The notes under the pieces: model-generated
The model's database searches: none
What the model saw: the letters and a program-made list of their open reading frames with translations, nothing else
What the model was told of the DNA's origin: nothing
Part shown: piece after piece, positions 12,055 to 20,288 of the stretch
Position numbering within the stretch: the first letter of the stretch is position 1
Layout: the number at the start of each line of letters is the position of its first letter
Position numbers and translations under genes: made by a program
NCBI GenBank assembly: GCA_039182715.1
Contig: JBCDBY010000017.1
Span: 1 to 26,476 of the forward strand
Source: JBCDBY01 sp039182715
Lineage (GTDB): Bacteria > Planctomycetota > PLA2
Reading direction: 5' to 3'
DNA: 26,476 nucleotides

Positions 12055-13862
12055 TCGCCGTGAGCTGGGATGACTTCGCGCGGCTCCTCGAGGAGCCGTG
12101 GTTCCTCAAGGCCGTGGGCGGCACCGTGCTCTTCGTGATGGTGCTGCTGCTCACGCGCAAGCTGCGCCGCGTCGCGCGGGAGCTGGAGCGCCGTCGCGCG
12201 CTGGCGGACTACGTACGCGGGCTCGACGAGTTCCTGCGCGGCGACTTCGCCCACGCGATCGAGACGCTGGAGCGGGTCCTCGAGCGGGATCCCGAGAACG
12301 TGGAGGCGCGCATCGCGCTGGGCGATTGCTATCGCGAGATGGGCGACGCCGCCGAAGCGAAACGCCATCACCACCACGTCCACAAGGTCTTCGGCCACGA
12401 GCTCTCGCGCAATTTCCTTTCGCTGGGCCGCGACGAGCTGGCGCTCCGGCAGTACGAGCGCGCCGTCGAGGCGTTCGAGCGGTCGCGCGAGCTCGCGCCG
12501 TGGGACAGCGACGCGCTGTGGGGCCTCGCGCAGGCCTACGCCGAGGGCGGACAGCCGCGCGCCGCGGCGGAGTACCTGCGCGCCGTCTACCCCGACGGCC
12601 CCGGTGCCGATCTGCCGCGCGCGCGGCGGCGCGAGGCGTCCGACCGCTTCACCGAGGCGGGCCGCGCCTCGCTCGACGAGGGCGCGCCCGAGAGCGCGGT
12701 GCGCTTTTATGCCGAGGCGCTCGCCTTCGAGCCGGTCAACCTGCGCGCCCGCACCGGGCTCATTCGTGCCGCCCAGTCGCTGGGCGACGAAGAGGAGGCG
12801 AAGCGGCTGGTGCGCGAGCACCTCGAGGCGCTCCGCGCGCTGACGCAGGAGGAGGAGGTGCTCTTCGAGCCGGTCGTCGCGGATCGCATGCGGACCGGTC
12901 AGTCGCCGCCCGCGCTGCCGGTCACGACGACGCTGCCGGCGCGCTTCGAGGATCTGCGCGGGCTGGTCGACGCGGTGTCGGAGAAGAGCGCGCGCTACGT
13001 CTGCGAGCAGTGCGGCCAGCTCGCGCGCACCTTCTCCGAGGTCTGCCCCGCCTGCGGGTCGGTCGCCACGATGGTGGCCATGCCCGGACTCGAGGCGGCC
13101 TACGTCATGCCGGTCGCGGACGGCGCCGAGGCGGCGGACGAGGTCGAAGAGGGCACCGCCTACCTGCAGCGACTCGCCGTGCGCGCGTCGACCGGGGAGG
13201 ACGCCGCGCTCGACAAGCTGCTGGCGATCGGGCCCAACGTGCTCTACGACGTCTTCGCCGCGCTGCCTGCCGTCGAGGCACGCCGCTTCCTCGGCTGTCG
13301 CATGGCGCGGCTCGGTCCGGTCGCTGTGCGCGAGGTGCGGGCCTGCTGGTCGGCGCGGCCCGCCAAGGGCCGCGGGCCGCAGCCGCACGACGAATTCGCG
13401 ATCGGTTTCTACCTCGGTCTCGGGGAGCAGGGCGAGTCGGACATCGCCGGCATGGGGCTCGTCATGGATGAGGCGCTGGCCGGCGCGCTCGCCGACCCGC
13501 GGCTGGGGCAAGCGGAGCGCGATCGCGCCCAGAAACTGCTCGAGGTGCGCGGCAAGGGCGCGTTGGTCGCGGTGGTGGACGCGGCGCACGATCCCACGGC
13601 GGTCGATCGCGCGGCCGCGCTGGTGCGCGCACAGGGCGACGAGGGCGTGGAGCTGATCGCGCGGCGCTACCTGGAGCCGGGTCTACTCAAGAAGGTGTTC
13701 GTCAAGCGCGGGTCGAAGCGGCGCATCGCGGCGGACGTGCTGGGACGCACCGGACTGCCCGCGGCGGCCGAGGCACTGGGGCGCGCCGCCGCACGCGAGA
13801 AGGACGACGAGCTGCGGCTGCACTTCGCGCAGGCGAAGACGCGCGCGGAGGAGGCGTCGTGA
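12051..13862 (+). CDS. LapB/YciM-like membrane TPR protein with rubredoxin-type zinc ribbon and long C-terminal extension
   Basis: The 603-residue product has a single N-terminal membrane helix (WFLKAVGGTVLFVMVLLLTRK, about 17-36), a basic segment, TPR repeats from about 53 to 260 (for example DYVRGLDEFLRGDFAHAIETL, AVEAFERSRELAPWDSDALW and YAEALAFEPVNLRARTGL) and a four-cysteine ribbon (YVCEQCGQ...VCPACGS; C318, C321, C332, C335) followed by a short MPGLE-type tail. That order is the LapB/YciM layout; LapB controls LPS synthesis by presenting LpxC to FtsH. LapB is usually about 390 residues; here about 250 more follow, with HEAT-like helices. The GTG at 12051 was chosen because AAGGA lies 5 nt before it and it overlaps the previous stop (GTGA); an in-frame GTG at 12060 is too far from that site. 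LapB function is inference. Confidence 0.75.
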   Translation: MIAVSWDDFARLLEEPWFLKAVGGTVLFVMVLLLTRKLRRVARELERRRALADYVRGLDEFLRGDFAHAIETLERVLERDPENVEARIALGDCYREMGDAAEAKRHHHHVHKVFGHELSRNFLSLGRDELALRQYERAVEAFERSRELAPWDSDALWGLAQAYAEGGQPRAAAEYLRAVYPDGPGADLPRARRREASDRFTEAGRASLDEGAPESAVRFYAEALAFEPVNLRARTGLIRAAQSLGDEEEAKRLVREHLEALRALTQEEEVLFEPVVADRMRTGQSPPALPVTTTLPARFEDLRGLVDAVSEKSARYVCEQCGQLARTFSEVCPACGSVATMVAMPGLEAAYVMPVADGAEAADEVEEGTAYLQRLAVRASTGEDAALDKLLAIGPNVLYDVFAALPAVEARRFLGCRMARLGPVAVREVRACWSARPAKGRGPQPHDEFAIGFYLGLGEQGESDIAGMGLVMDEALAGALADPRLGQAERDRAQKLLEVRGKGALVAVVDAAHDPTAVDRAAALVRAQGDEGVELIARRYLEPGLLKKVFVKRGSKRRIAADVLGRTGLPAAAEALGRAAAREKDDELRLHFAQAKTRAEEAS

Positions 13863-15145
13863 GCAAGGAGAAGCGCGGCGTGAAGGACCGCATGCTCGAC
13901 CGCGTGCCGCTCCTCGGCCATGCGCGTCGCGTGAAGGGCTGGGTCCGGCGCAACCGCGGCTGGATCTACTTCGGCCTCGCGCTGGTCTGCATCTTCGTGG
14001 CCGGCCCCTTCCTGCGCATCCTCGCCACGCTCTTCCAGATCGTCGCGCCGATGATCCGCATCCTGCTCGACAACCCCGCCGGGCGGATCCTGTTCTACGG
14101 CGCCCTCATCCTGATCGTCGGCTGGATCCTGTGGGGGCGAATCAAGGGCGGCGTGTATCGCGTCTACGGCCTGAACGCGATGCGCGCCTTCCTCGACGGC
14201 ATGAACCGCATGGCGCTCGGCCGTTGGGACGCGGCGATCAAGGCGTTCGAGCGTGTCCTCAAGACGCCGCGCTGGATCAACCTCGAAGACGGCGTGCCGG
14301 AGCACCGCGACATCCGAGCCGATGCGATGCTCAAGATCGCGCACTGCCACCTGCAGATGGGGCGGCCCAACGAGGCGAAGTCGTGGCTGCTGCGCGTGGA
14401 GAAGAAGGCCATCCTTTCCGATCACGTGCGCCGGAATTTGGGCGAGCTGCGTGCGCTCTCCTACGACGGCAACGACGAGATCGAGCCGGAGACGATCCTG
14501 CGCGAACTGGAGGCGGCGGAGCGCCGCGACGCGCGCAACCGGCGCGTGCTCACGGCGCTGCGCGACCGGTTGGAGGTATCGGGCGACCTCGACCGCGCGG
14601 CGACCGTGACGCAGAAGCTGGTCGCCGTCTCTGAAGGAGCGCAAAAGGAGCGGGCCGAGGAGGAGCTGGCGCTTCTCGAGTACCGCCGCGCGCACAAGGC
14701 GCTCGAAGCGGGCGAAAGCGGCAGCCGCCCGCTCAAGGCGCTCAAGGCGCGCGCGACCGACCCGCGCTCGGCACTGCTGCTCGGCGACGTCGCGCGCGAC
14801 CGGGGCGACATCAAGGGCGCGCTCAAGGCGTGGAGTCGCGCCGTGAGCCTGCCGGTCTTCGAGCGGCTGGAGCAGCTCCTGCTGACCGGCAAGCTGCCGT
14901 CCGAGAAGGACCGCCGCATGCTGATCGGCTACTTCCCGTACGCGGGGACGTTCGTCGTGCTGGCGCGCTACCACCAGAGCCAGGGCGATCCGCGCAAGGC
15001 GAAGGCGGCGGTCGAGAAGGCGCTCGCCGCGAGCGGGGCGCACATGGAGGCGCTGCGCGTCTACGCCGATGCGCTGCACGACGAGGGCGACGAGGCGGGC
15101 GCCGCCGAGCTCTACCGCCGTGCGCTCGCCGCCACGCTGACCTGA
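13859..15145 (+). CDS. Membrane TPR-repeat protein
   Basis: The 428-residue protein has a basic N-terminus, two membrane helices (about 35-63, including IYFGLALVCIFVAGPFLRIL, and about 77-93, including ILFYGALILIVGWILW) and then a soluble domain of TPR-like helices: GMNRMALGRWDAAIKAFERV, ADAMLKIAHCHLQMGRPNEA, LLGDVARDRGDIKGALKAWS and, at the C-terminus, LRVYADALHDEGDEAGAAEL. It resembles the TPR part of the upstream LapB-like protein but lacks the zinc ribbon, and may be its diverged partner. The start GTG overlaps the previous stop (GTGA). After its TGA there is an 18-nt gap before the phosphatase gene, one of the few non-overlapping junctions in the train. No enzymatic motif; role unknown, probably an inner-membrane scaffold. 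Confidence 0.8.
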   Translation: MSKEKRGVKDRMLDRVPLLGHARRVKGWVRRNRGWIYFGLALVCIFVAGPFLRILATLFQIVAPMIRILLDNPAGRILFYGALILIVGWILWGRIKGGVYRVYGLNAMRAFLDGMNRMALGRWDAAIKAFERVLKTPRWINLEDGVPEHRDIRADAMLKIAHCHLQMGRPNEAKSWLLRVEKKAILSDHVRRNLGELRALSYDGNDEIEPETILRELEAAERRDARNRRVLTALRDRLEVSGDLDRAATVTQKLVAVSEGAQKERAEEELALLEYRRAHKALEAGESGSRPLKALKARATDPRSALLLGDVARDRGDIKGALKAWSRAVSLPVFERLEQLLLTGKLPSEKDRRMLIGYFPYAGTFVVLARYHQSQGDPRKAKAAVEKALAASGAHMEALRVYADALHDEGDEAGAAELYRRALAATLT

Positions 15146-15163
15146 TTGGGTAGAGTACGCGGC

Positions 15164-16423
15164 ATGCGCTGCGTGCTTCTTCTCCTGCTCTTCGCTCTTC
15201 CCGTCGCGGCCCAGGAATACGCGATCTGCATGGGTGGGTCGGGCCACGGAACGGCCGTATTCGCAATCCAGCACGAAGGGAAGACGGCCCTGACCTTCGG
15301 GGCGCGGGCGGGCAAGGGCACGGTGATCGAGCCGTCGGGTCGCGTCCACGACCGGACGCTCGGCATTGAGACGGTCACGTTCGCCGGCCTGCCGGTCGGC
15401 GTCGATCACGAGCTGTTCGTCATCCGGGAAAGCAAGATCGTCGACCGCCGGACCTTTCGCGTGCCGGATGCCGCGGCCGCGAAGGGGCGCATCCTCATCG
15501 CGTCCTGCCTCGACGACGTCTTCGAGAAGGAGCAGAAGCAGATCTGGGGGGAGGCGCTCGCCCACGGGCCGGACGCCATCTTCCTCATCGGCGACAACTG
15601 CTACGCCGACGTGGCGAACGGCCGGCTGGTCCGCGACATCACGCCCGCGAAGCTCGCGGCACGACACGCGGAGACGCGCGCCCGCCTCGCGCTGTTCCGC
15701 GCCGCGCGGCTCGTCCCGATCTTCAGCGTGTGGGACGACCACGACTACGGGCTCAACAACGCTGGCCGCGAGTTTGTGCACAAGCGCGCCTCCAAGCGGA
15801 TCTTCCGCACCTACTTCCCGCAGCCGGAGATCGACGGGTTCCTCGAACACGGGCCGGGGCTGAGCTCGTCGTTCGCGCTCTTCGGGCAGCGCTGGATCTT
15901 TCTTGATGGGCGCACGTTCCGGTCACCCAATCGCAATCCGGTGCCCGACGAGACGGTCTTCGGCGCGGCGCAGGAGGCGTGGCTGTTCGCGCAGCTGGCG
16001 CAGGCGACGCCGGCCTGGATCGTTTCCGGCGCGCAGTTCTTCGGGGGCTACCACCGTTTCGAGTCCTACGAGGCGTGCCAGCCGAACAGCTTTGGGCGCT
16101 TCAAGGAGCGGCTGAAGACGGTGAAGGCCCCGTTCGCGTTCGTGACCGGCGACCGGCACCTCACGGAGTTGATGAAGATCGACGCCGGGGAGTGCGGGCT
16201 GGAAACCTGGGAGCTGACCACGAGTGCGATTCATGCCCGGACGTTCCCGAACTCCTGGGAGAAGAGCCCGAATCCGCGCAAGGTGCACGGCGTCTCCGGC
16301 GCGCTCAACTATGCGGTGCTCGACGTCGAGTCGGGTCCGGCGTTGACGGCCGGGATCCGCGTGTACGGGATCGACAAGGTCCTGCACTACGATCAGGCGA
16401 TCAAGGTGGCGCGGGGCGAGTAG
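15164..16423 (+). CDS. Secreted PhoD-like phosphatase/metallophosphatase
   Basis: The 419-residue product carries a Sec signal (MRCVLLLLLFALPVAAQEYA, cleavage probably after AAQ or just before). The mature part shows metallophosphatase motifs of the PhoD-like group: IASCLDD (112-118), GDNCYADV (143-150), SVWDDHDYG (188-196), SGAQFFGGYHRFESYE near 288-303 and GDRHLTEL (329-336). These supply the Asp, Asn and His residues that bind the two metals. The likely reaction is phosphomonoester or phosphodiester hydrolysis outside the cytoplasm. The start at 15164 was preferred over an in-frame codon at 15146 because it begins exactly at the signal peptide. The TAG is immediately followed by the GTG of the metallopeptidase gene with no gap. 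Confidence 0.9.
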   Translation: MRCVLLLLLFALPVAAQEYAICMGGSGHGTAVFAIQHEGKTALTFGARAGKGTVIEPSGRVHDRTLGIETVTFAGLPVGVDHELFVIRESKIVDRRTFRVPDAAAAKGRILIASCLDDVFEKEQKQIWGEALAHGPDAIFLIGDNCYADVANGRLVRDITPAKLAARHAETRARLALFRAARLVPIFSVWDDHDYGLNNAGREFVHKRASKRIFRTYFPQPEIDGFLEHGPGLSSSFALFGQRWIFLDGRTFRSPNRNPVPDETVFGAAQEAWLFAQLAQATPAWIVSGAQFFGGYHRFESYEACQPNSFGRFKERLKTVKAPFAFVTGDRHLTELMKIDAGECGLETWELTTSAIHARTFPNSWEKSPNPRKVHGVSGALNYAVLDVESGPALTAGIRVYGIDKVLHYDQAIKVARGE

Positions 16424-17434
16424 GTGGGGCAGCCGGACTGGGCGCGCGCCTCCGACGACGAGCTGTTGAGTCTTCGCTTCCACGAGCTGGGCCTTCGCAT
16501 CGAAGGGACCCCACTCGAGGGACGGATCGAGCGGCTCTACGAGGAACTCGACCGCCGCGGCATTCGGCACAAGCCGCGCGTCTGGCTCTCGAGCGAGTGG
16601 TTCTCGCCCGACGGCGTGCCCGGCATCGCGATCCCGTTCTATCTCGCGCACCCGCGCCTCATGCGTCTCGAGCGGCGCATGATGCTCGAGGTCGAGGGAG
16701 GCACCGATCGCGACTGCATGAAGATCCTGCGCCACGAGGCGGGGCACGCCATCAGCACCGCCTACCGGCTGCACCGGCGCAAGGCGTGGCGCGAGGTGTT
16801 CGGGCGCATGTCGCAGCCCTATCCGACGTCGTACCGGGCCGAGCCCTTCTCGAAGGACTACGTGCTGCACCTGCCGTGGTGGTACGCGCAGGCGCATCCC
16901 GCCGAGGACTTCGCCGAGACCTTCGCCGTCTGGCTGACGCCGCGACCGCGCTGGCGCCGGCTCTACAAGGACTGGCCCGCCCTGAAAAAGCTCAAGTTCC
17001 TCGACGAGCTGATCGGCAGTATTGCCGGCGAGCAACCCGTGAACCGCTCCCGCCGTCGCATCGATCCGCTCTCCCAGCAGCGCAGCACGCTGCGCCAGCA
17101 CTACGCGCGCAAGCAGCGGCGCTACGGGCGCGACCTGCCCGAGCTCTACGACCGCGACCTCAAGATGCTGTTCCCGGAGAGCGGCGAGTCGAGCGAGGCG
17201 GCGACCCGCTTCCTGCGCCGGAACCAGAAGCGGGTGCGCGAGGTGGTGGCGCGCTGGACGACCGCGCACGCCTATACGATCGACATCGTGCTGCGCGACA
17301 TGATCGAGCGGGCGCGCGATCTCGGTCTGCGGCACGCGCGCCCCGACGAGGAGGCGCTGGACGACCTGCAGGTGCTCGTGAGTGTCCTGACGATGAAATA
17401 CCTTCAGGAAAGTCGCCTGTACATCGCGTTATGA
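16424..17434 (+). CDS. Putative zinc-binding metallopeptidase (Peptidase_Mx type)
   Basis: The 336-residue protein has the zinc-binding HEAGH motif (104-108, in ILRHEAGHAISTAY), then PYPTSYRAEPFSKDYVLHL and AQAHPAEDFAETFAVWLTP (155-173); Glu161 or Glu165 in that block is the probable third metal ligand. The combination HEAGH plus AEDFAETFAVWL is typical of the putative zinc-binding metallopeptidase family PF15887. No signal peptide or membrane segment is seen, so it is predicted to be cytoplasmic. The GTG start directly follows the previous TAG; only a weak ribosome-binding site is visible, so coupled translation is likely. Its TGA overlaps the ATG of the ATP-grasp gene (ATGA). Substrate unknown; the tight link to a ligase suggests a peptide. 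Confidence 0.85.
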   Translation: MGQPDWARASDDELLSLRFHELGLRIEGTPLEGRIERLYEELDRRGIRHKPRVWLSSEWFSPDGVPGIAIPFYLAHPRLMRLERRMMLEVEGGTDRDCMKILRHEAGHAISTAYRLHRRKAWREVFGRMSQPYPTSYRAEPFSKDYVLHLPWWYAQAHPAEDFAETFAVWLTPRPRWRRLYKDWPALKKLKFLDELIGSIAGEQPVNRSRRRIDPLSQQRSTLRQHYARKQRRYGRDLPELYDRDLKMLFPESGESSEAATRFLRRNQKRVREVVARWTTAHAYTIDIVLRDMIERARDLGLRHARPDEEALDDLQVLVSVLTMKYLQESRLYIAL

Positions 17435-18465
17435 AGAAGCGCCGCGTGCTCGTCCTCGTCCACGAGGACCTCGTCCCGCCGGAGAGCCTCGACGGGTACG
17501 ACGAGAAGCAGATCAAGGAGTGGAAGACGGAGTACGACGTCTGCTGGACGCTCCGCAACATGGGCCACGAGGTGCGCCCGCTTGGCGTCAGCAGCGACCT
17601 CGCCGTCATCCGCACCGCGCTCGAGGAGTTCAAGCCGCACGTCTGCTTCAACCTGCTCGAGGAGTTCCACGGCGTCGCGCTCTACGACCAGCACGTGGTG
17701 AGCTACCTGGAGCTGCTGCGCCAGCCGTACACCGGCTGCAACCCGCGCGGGCTCACGCTGGCGCACGACAAGGCGCTGTCGAAGAAGGTGCTCGCCTACC
17801 ACCGCATCCCGTCGCCGAAGTTCAAGGTCTTCCCGGTGGGGCGCAAGATCCGCATGTCGAAGCGGCTGACCTATCCGCTCATCGTGAAGTCGCTCACGGA
17901 GGACGCGTCGCTCGGCATTTCCCAGGCGAGCCTCGTCCAGTCCGACGAGAAGCTGGAGGAGCGCGTCCGCTTCATCCACGAGAAGATCGGGACCGACGCG
18001 ATCGTCGACCAGTACATCGACGGGCGCGAACTCTACGTCGGCGTCATGGGCAACGAGCGGCTGCAGACGCTGCCGATCTGGGAGCTCGAGTTCGGCAACC
18101 TGCCCGACGGCGCCGCGCGCATCGCCACCGAGAAGGTGAAGTGGGACGAGAAGTACCAGGAGCAGGTCGGCGTGCGCACCGGGCCCGCGTCGAATCTCGA
18201 CGACGCGGTGCGCGAGCGCATCCTCCGGCTGTGCAAGCGCGCCTACCGCGCCCTCGAGCTGACCGGCTACGCGCGCATGGACCTGCGACTGACCGAAGAG
18301 GGGCGCATTTCGCTCATCGAGGCGAATCCGAATCCGCAGCTCGCCTTCGACGAAGACTTTGCCGAGAGCGCCAATCACGCCGGCATGGATTTTCCGAAGC
18401 TGCTGCACAAGATCATCACGCTGGGAATCGGATACCGGGCACACTGGCAACAGGTGAACGCATGA
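17431..18465 (+). CDS. ATP-grasp ligase of the D-alanine--D-alanine ligase type
   Basis: The 344-residue protein has the three-part ATP-grasp layout. The N-terminal part (MKKRRVLVLVHEDLVPP) is Rossmann-like. The middle contains PYTGCNPRGLTLAHDKALSK, where Ddl enzymes have the 'G..aA..tmDK' segment, and YPLIVKSLTEDASLGIS, the ATP-binding lysine and glycine loop. The C-terminal part has GYARMDLRL and SLIEANPNPQL, supplying the metal-binding Glu and Asn. Ddl enzymes join two amino acids using ATP; this one has EANPNPQL instead of the usual EvNtlPG, so it may use another substrate. A canonical peptidoglycan Ddl role is not supported by the neighbours, which include no mur genes. Start ATG overlaps the metallopeptidase stop, and its TGA overlaps the next ATG; both junctions are ATGA. 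Confidence 0.87.
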   Translation: MKKRRVLVLVHEDLVPPESLDGYDEKQIKEWKTEYDVCWTLRNMGHEVRPLGVSSDLAVIRTALEEFKPHVCFNLLEEFHGVALYDQHVVSYLELLRQPYTGCNPRGLTLAHDKALSKKVLAYHRIPSPKFKVFPVGRKIRMSKRLTYPLIVKSLTEDASLGISQASLVQSDEKLEERVRFIHEKIGTDAIVDQYIDGRELYVGVMGNERLQTLPIWELEFGNLPDGAARIATEKVKWDEKYQEQVGVRTGPASNLDDAVRERILRLCKRAYRALELTGYARMDLRLTEEGRISLIEANPNPQLAFDEDFAESANHAGMDFPKLLHKIITLGIGYRAHWQQVNA

Positions 18466-19511
18466 CCTCGCTGCTCCTTACGCTCCTCCTCGCAAGTCCC
18501 CAGCTCGAAGCCGAGACGATCGTCACCGGCCTCGAGATTCCGTGGGGCCTCGCCTTCCCCGACGAGAAAACGATCCTGGTCACCGAGCGACCGGGCCGCG
18601 TGCGCATCGTGAAAGACGGCAAGCTGCAGGCGAAGCCGCTGCACGTCCTCCGCAGCGTGGTGCACACCGGCGAAGCGGGCCTGATGGACGTGGAACTCCA
18701 CCCCGAGTTCGCAAAGAACCGCTGGGTCTACTTCTCCTACTCGACGCGGGAAGGCGGGTACGCCATCGAGGTGGCGCGCTTCACGCTGCGCGACGGCGCG
18801 CTGAAGGATCGCAAGGTGATCCTGGGCAAGATCCCCGCGGCACGCTTCCACAACGGCTGCCGCCTCGGGTTCGGTCCCGACAAGAAGCTCTACATCACGA
18901 CGGGCGACGCGGTGAAACGCAACCTCGCGCAGGACCTCGGCTTCCTGGGCGGCAAGACGCTGCGGCTGAACGACGACGGGACGATCCCGAAGGACAACCC
19001 GTTCGTCGGCCGCAAGGGCGCGCGCGACGAGATCTGGAGCTACGGTCACCGCAACGCGCAGGGCATCACGTGGCATCCGGAGAGCGGCCTGCAGTTCCAG
19101 ACCGAGCACGGCCCGTCGCAGTTCGATGGACCGCCGGGCGGCGACGAGCTCAACCTCGTCGAACGCGGCAAGAACTACGGCTGGCCGCACTCCATGCACG
19201 AGACGGTCAAGCCGGGGACCGAGGCGCCGCTCGCGCTCTTCACGCCGGCAGCGGCGCCGGCCGGCATGGCCTTCTACCAGGGCCGCCTCTACTTCGCCGG
19301 ACTGCGTGGCGCCTGCCTCTGGGAGATCGAACTGGAGGGGCGCAAGGTCACCAGGAAGACCAAGCGGCTCGCGGGCCAGTGGGGGCGCATGCGCGCGGTC
19401 GAGACCGGCCCGGACGGTGCTCTCTACGTCGCCACGTCCAACCGCGACGGCCGCGGCCGCCCGCGGCGCGGCGACGATCGCATCCTGCGGGTCACGGCGA
19501 AAGGGCGCTGA
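18462..19511 (+). CDS. PQQ-dependent sugar dehydrogenase (soluble aldose dehydrogenase family)
   Basis: The 349-residue protein begins with a short Sec-like signal (MTSLLLTLLLASPQLEA) and forms the beta-propeller of the glucose/sorbosone dehydrogenase family. Visible motifs: GLEIPWGLAF (23-32), GEAGLMDVELHPEF (70-83), RFHNGCRLGFGPDKKLYITT (128-147), YGHRNAQGITWHP (194-206) and QTEHGPSQFDGPPGGDEL (213-230). His130 corresponds to the catalytic base in soluble glucose dehydrogenase, and the GHRN and GDEL blocks belong to the cofactor and metal site. Expected role: periplasmic oxidation of aldose sugars with PQQ. The ATG overlaps the ligase stop. Its last 20 bases overlap the end of the convergent SDR gene. 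Confidence 0.9.
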   Translation: MTSLLLTLLLASPQLEAETIVTGLEIPWGLAFPDEKTILVTERPGRVRIVKDGKLQAKPLHVLRSVVHTGEAGLMDVELHPEFAKNRWVYFSYSTREGGYAIEVARFTLRDGALKDRKVILGKIPAARFHNGCRLGFGPDKKLYITTGDAVKRNLAQDLGFLGGKTLRLNDDGTIPKDNPFVGRKGARDEIWSYGHRNAQGITWHPESGLQFQTEHGPSQFDGPPGGDELNLVERGKNYGWPHSMHETVKPGTEAPLALFTPAAAPAGMAFYQGRLYFAGLRGACLWEIELEGRKVTRKTKRLAGQWGRMRAVETGPDGALYVATSNRDGRGRPRRGDDRILRVTAKGR

Positions 19512-20283
19512 CCGCTTCCCACCAGACGAGGGCGGTGGCGTCGGACCGTGCGCCTTCGTCCGGCTCGCGGGTGCGGCCACCGGTGAAGTAGGCGCCGTTG
19601 TGGCGGGCCAGCTCGGGGTCGAGCGCGATGTCGAGCACGCCGCGCGCCGCCTTCGCCTCGGAGGTGAAAAGCGGTCGCACGAGGGCGGCGCCGATGCGCA
19701 GAAGCCACGGGACGTCCTGCAGATAGCTGTCGAGCAGGCCGGTGTCGACCACGCCGGGATGCAGGCAGACGGCGAGCCGGTCGCGCCGGGCCAGCTCGCG
19801 GCTGAACAGGACCATCGCGAACTTCGAGTTGGCGTAGGCGCGCATGCCGCTGTAGTCCCGCTCGCCCTGCAGGTCGGTCAACTCGAACGGCGCGCGGCGG
19901 TGCGCCTCCGAACCGACGTTGACCGTGCGGGCGGGCGCGAGCTCCTGCACGAGCAGGAAGGGCGCCATCTGATTCACGGCGAAGGTGAGTTCGAGACCCT
20001 CGGCCGTCGTGCGCCGATCGTTCATGAAGACGCCGGCGTTGTTGACCAGCAGGTCCACGCCGCGCTCGCGCAGCGCGGGCGCGATGCGACGCACTTCGCC
20101 CTTCAGCGCGAGGTCGGCGGCGATCCACTCCAGGTTGCCCGCCGCCGCGAGCTCGGCGCGCGCCTGCTCACCCCGCTCCGGGTCGCGGCTGATGCACACG
20201 ACGGTGTGACCCGCCTGCAGGAGTCCGCGGGCAATCTCCTTGCCGATGCCGCGACTCGCTCCGGTGACGACGCTCAACGACAT
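19492..20283 (-). CDS. Short-chain dehydrogenase/reductase (SDR)
   Basis: The 263-residue protein is a classical SDR: cofactor loop TGASRGIG (7-14), NNAG (81-84), catalytic Ser125 in VGSEAH and YxxxK as Y150-K154 in YANSKFA. The CISRDPERG stretch after beta-2 has a basic residue, which favours NADPH. LHPGVVDTGL after the active site and the general pattern resemble the retinol-dehydrogenase/WW-domain-oxidoreductase branch, but the substrate cannot be told. ATG at 20283 sits 5 nt after the stop of a small gene, so they are probably co-transcribed. The last 20 nt overlap the end of the convergent sugar dehydrogenase gene, leaving no room for a terminator between them. Confidence 0.92.
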   Translation of the reverse strand: MSLSVVTGASRGIGKEIARGLLQAGHTVVCISRDPERGEQARAELAAAGNLEWIAADLALKGEVRRIAPALRERGVDLLVNNAGVFMNDRRTTAEGLELTFAVNQMAPFLLVQELAPARTVNVGSEAHRRAPFELTDLQGERDYSGMRAYANSKFAMVLFSRELARRDRLAVCLHPGVVDTGLLDSYLQDVPWLLRIGAALVRPLFTSEAKAARGVLDIALDPELARHNGAYFTGGRTREPDEGARSDATALVWWEAVSALSP

Positions 20284-20288
20284 GATGT

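Noticed and set aside
6696..15850. Long minus-strand open frames opposite the nine-gene train
   Set aside because: They are by-products of high GC content, rich in Arg, Ala and His, without recognisable domains; the plus-strand genes have clear families.
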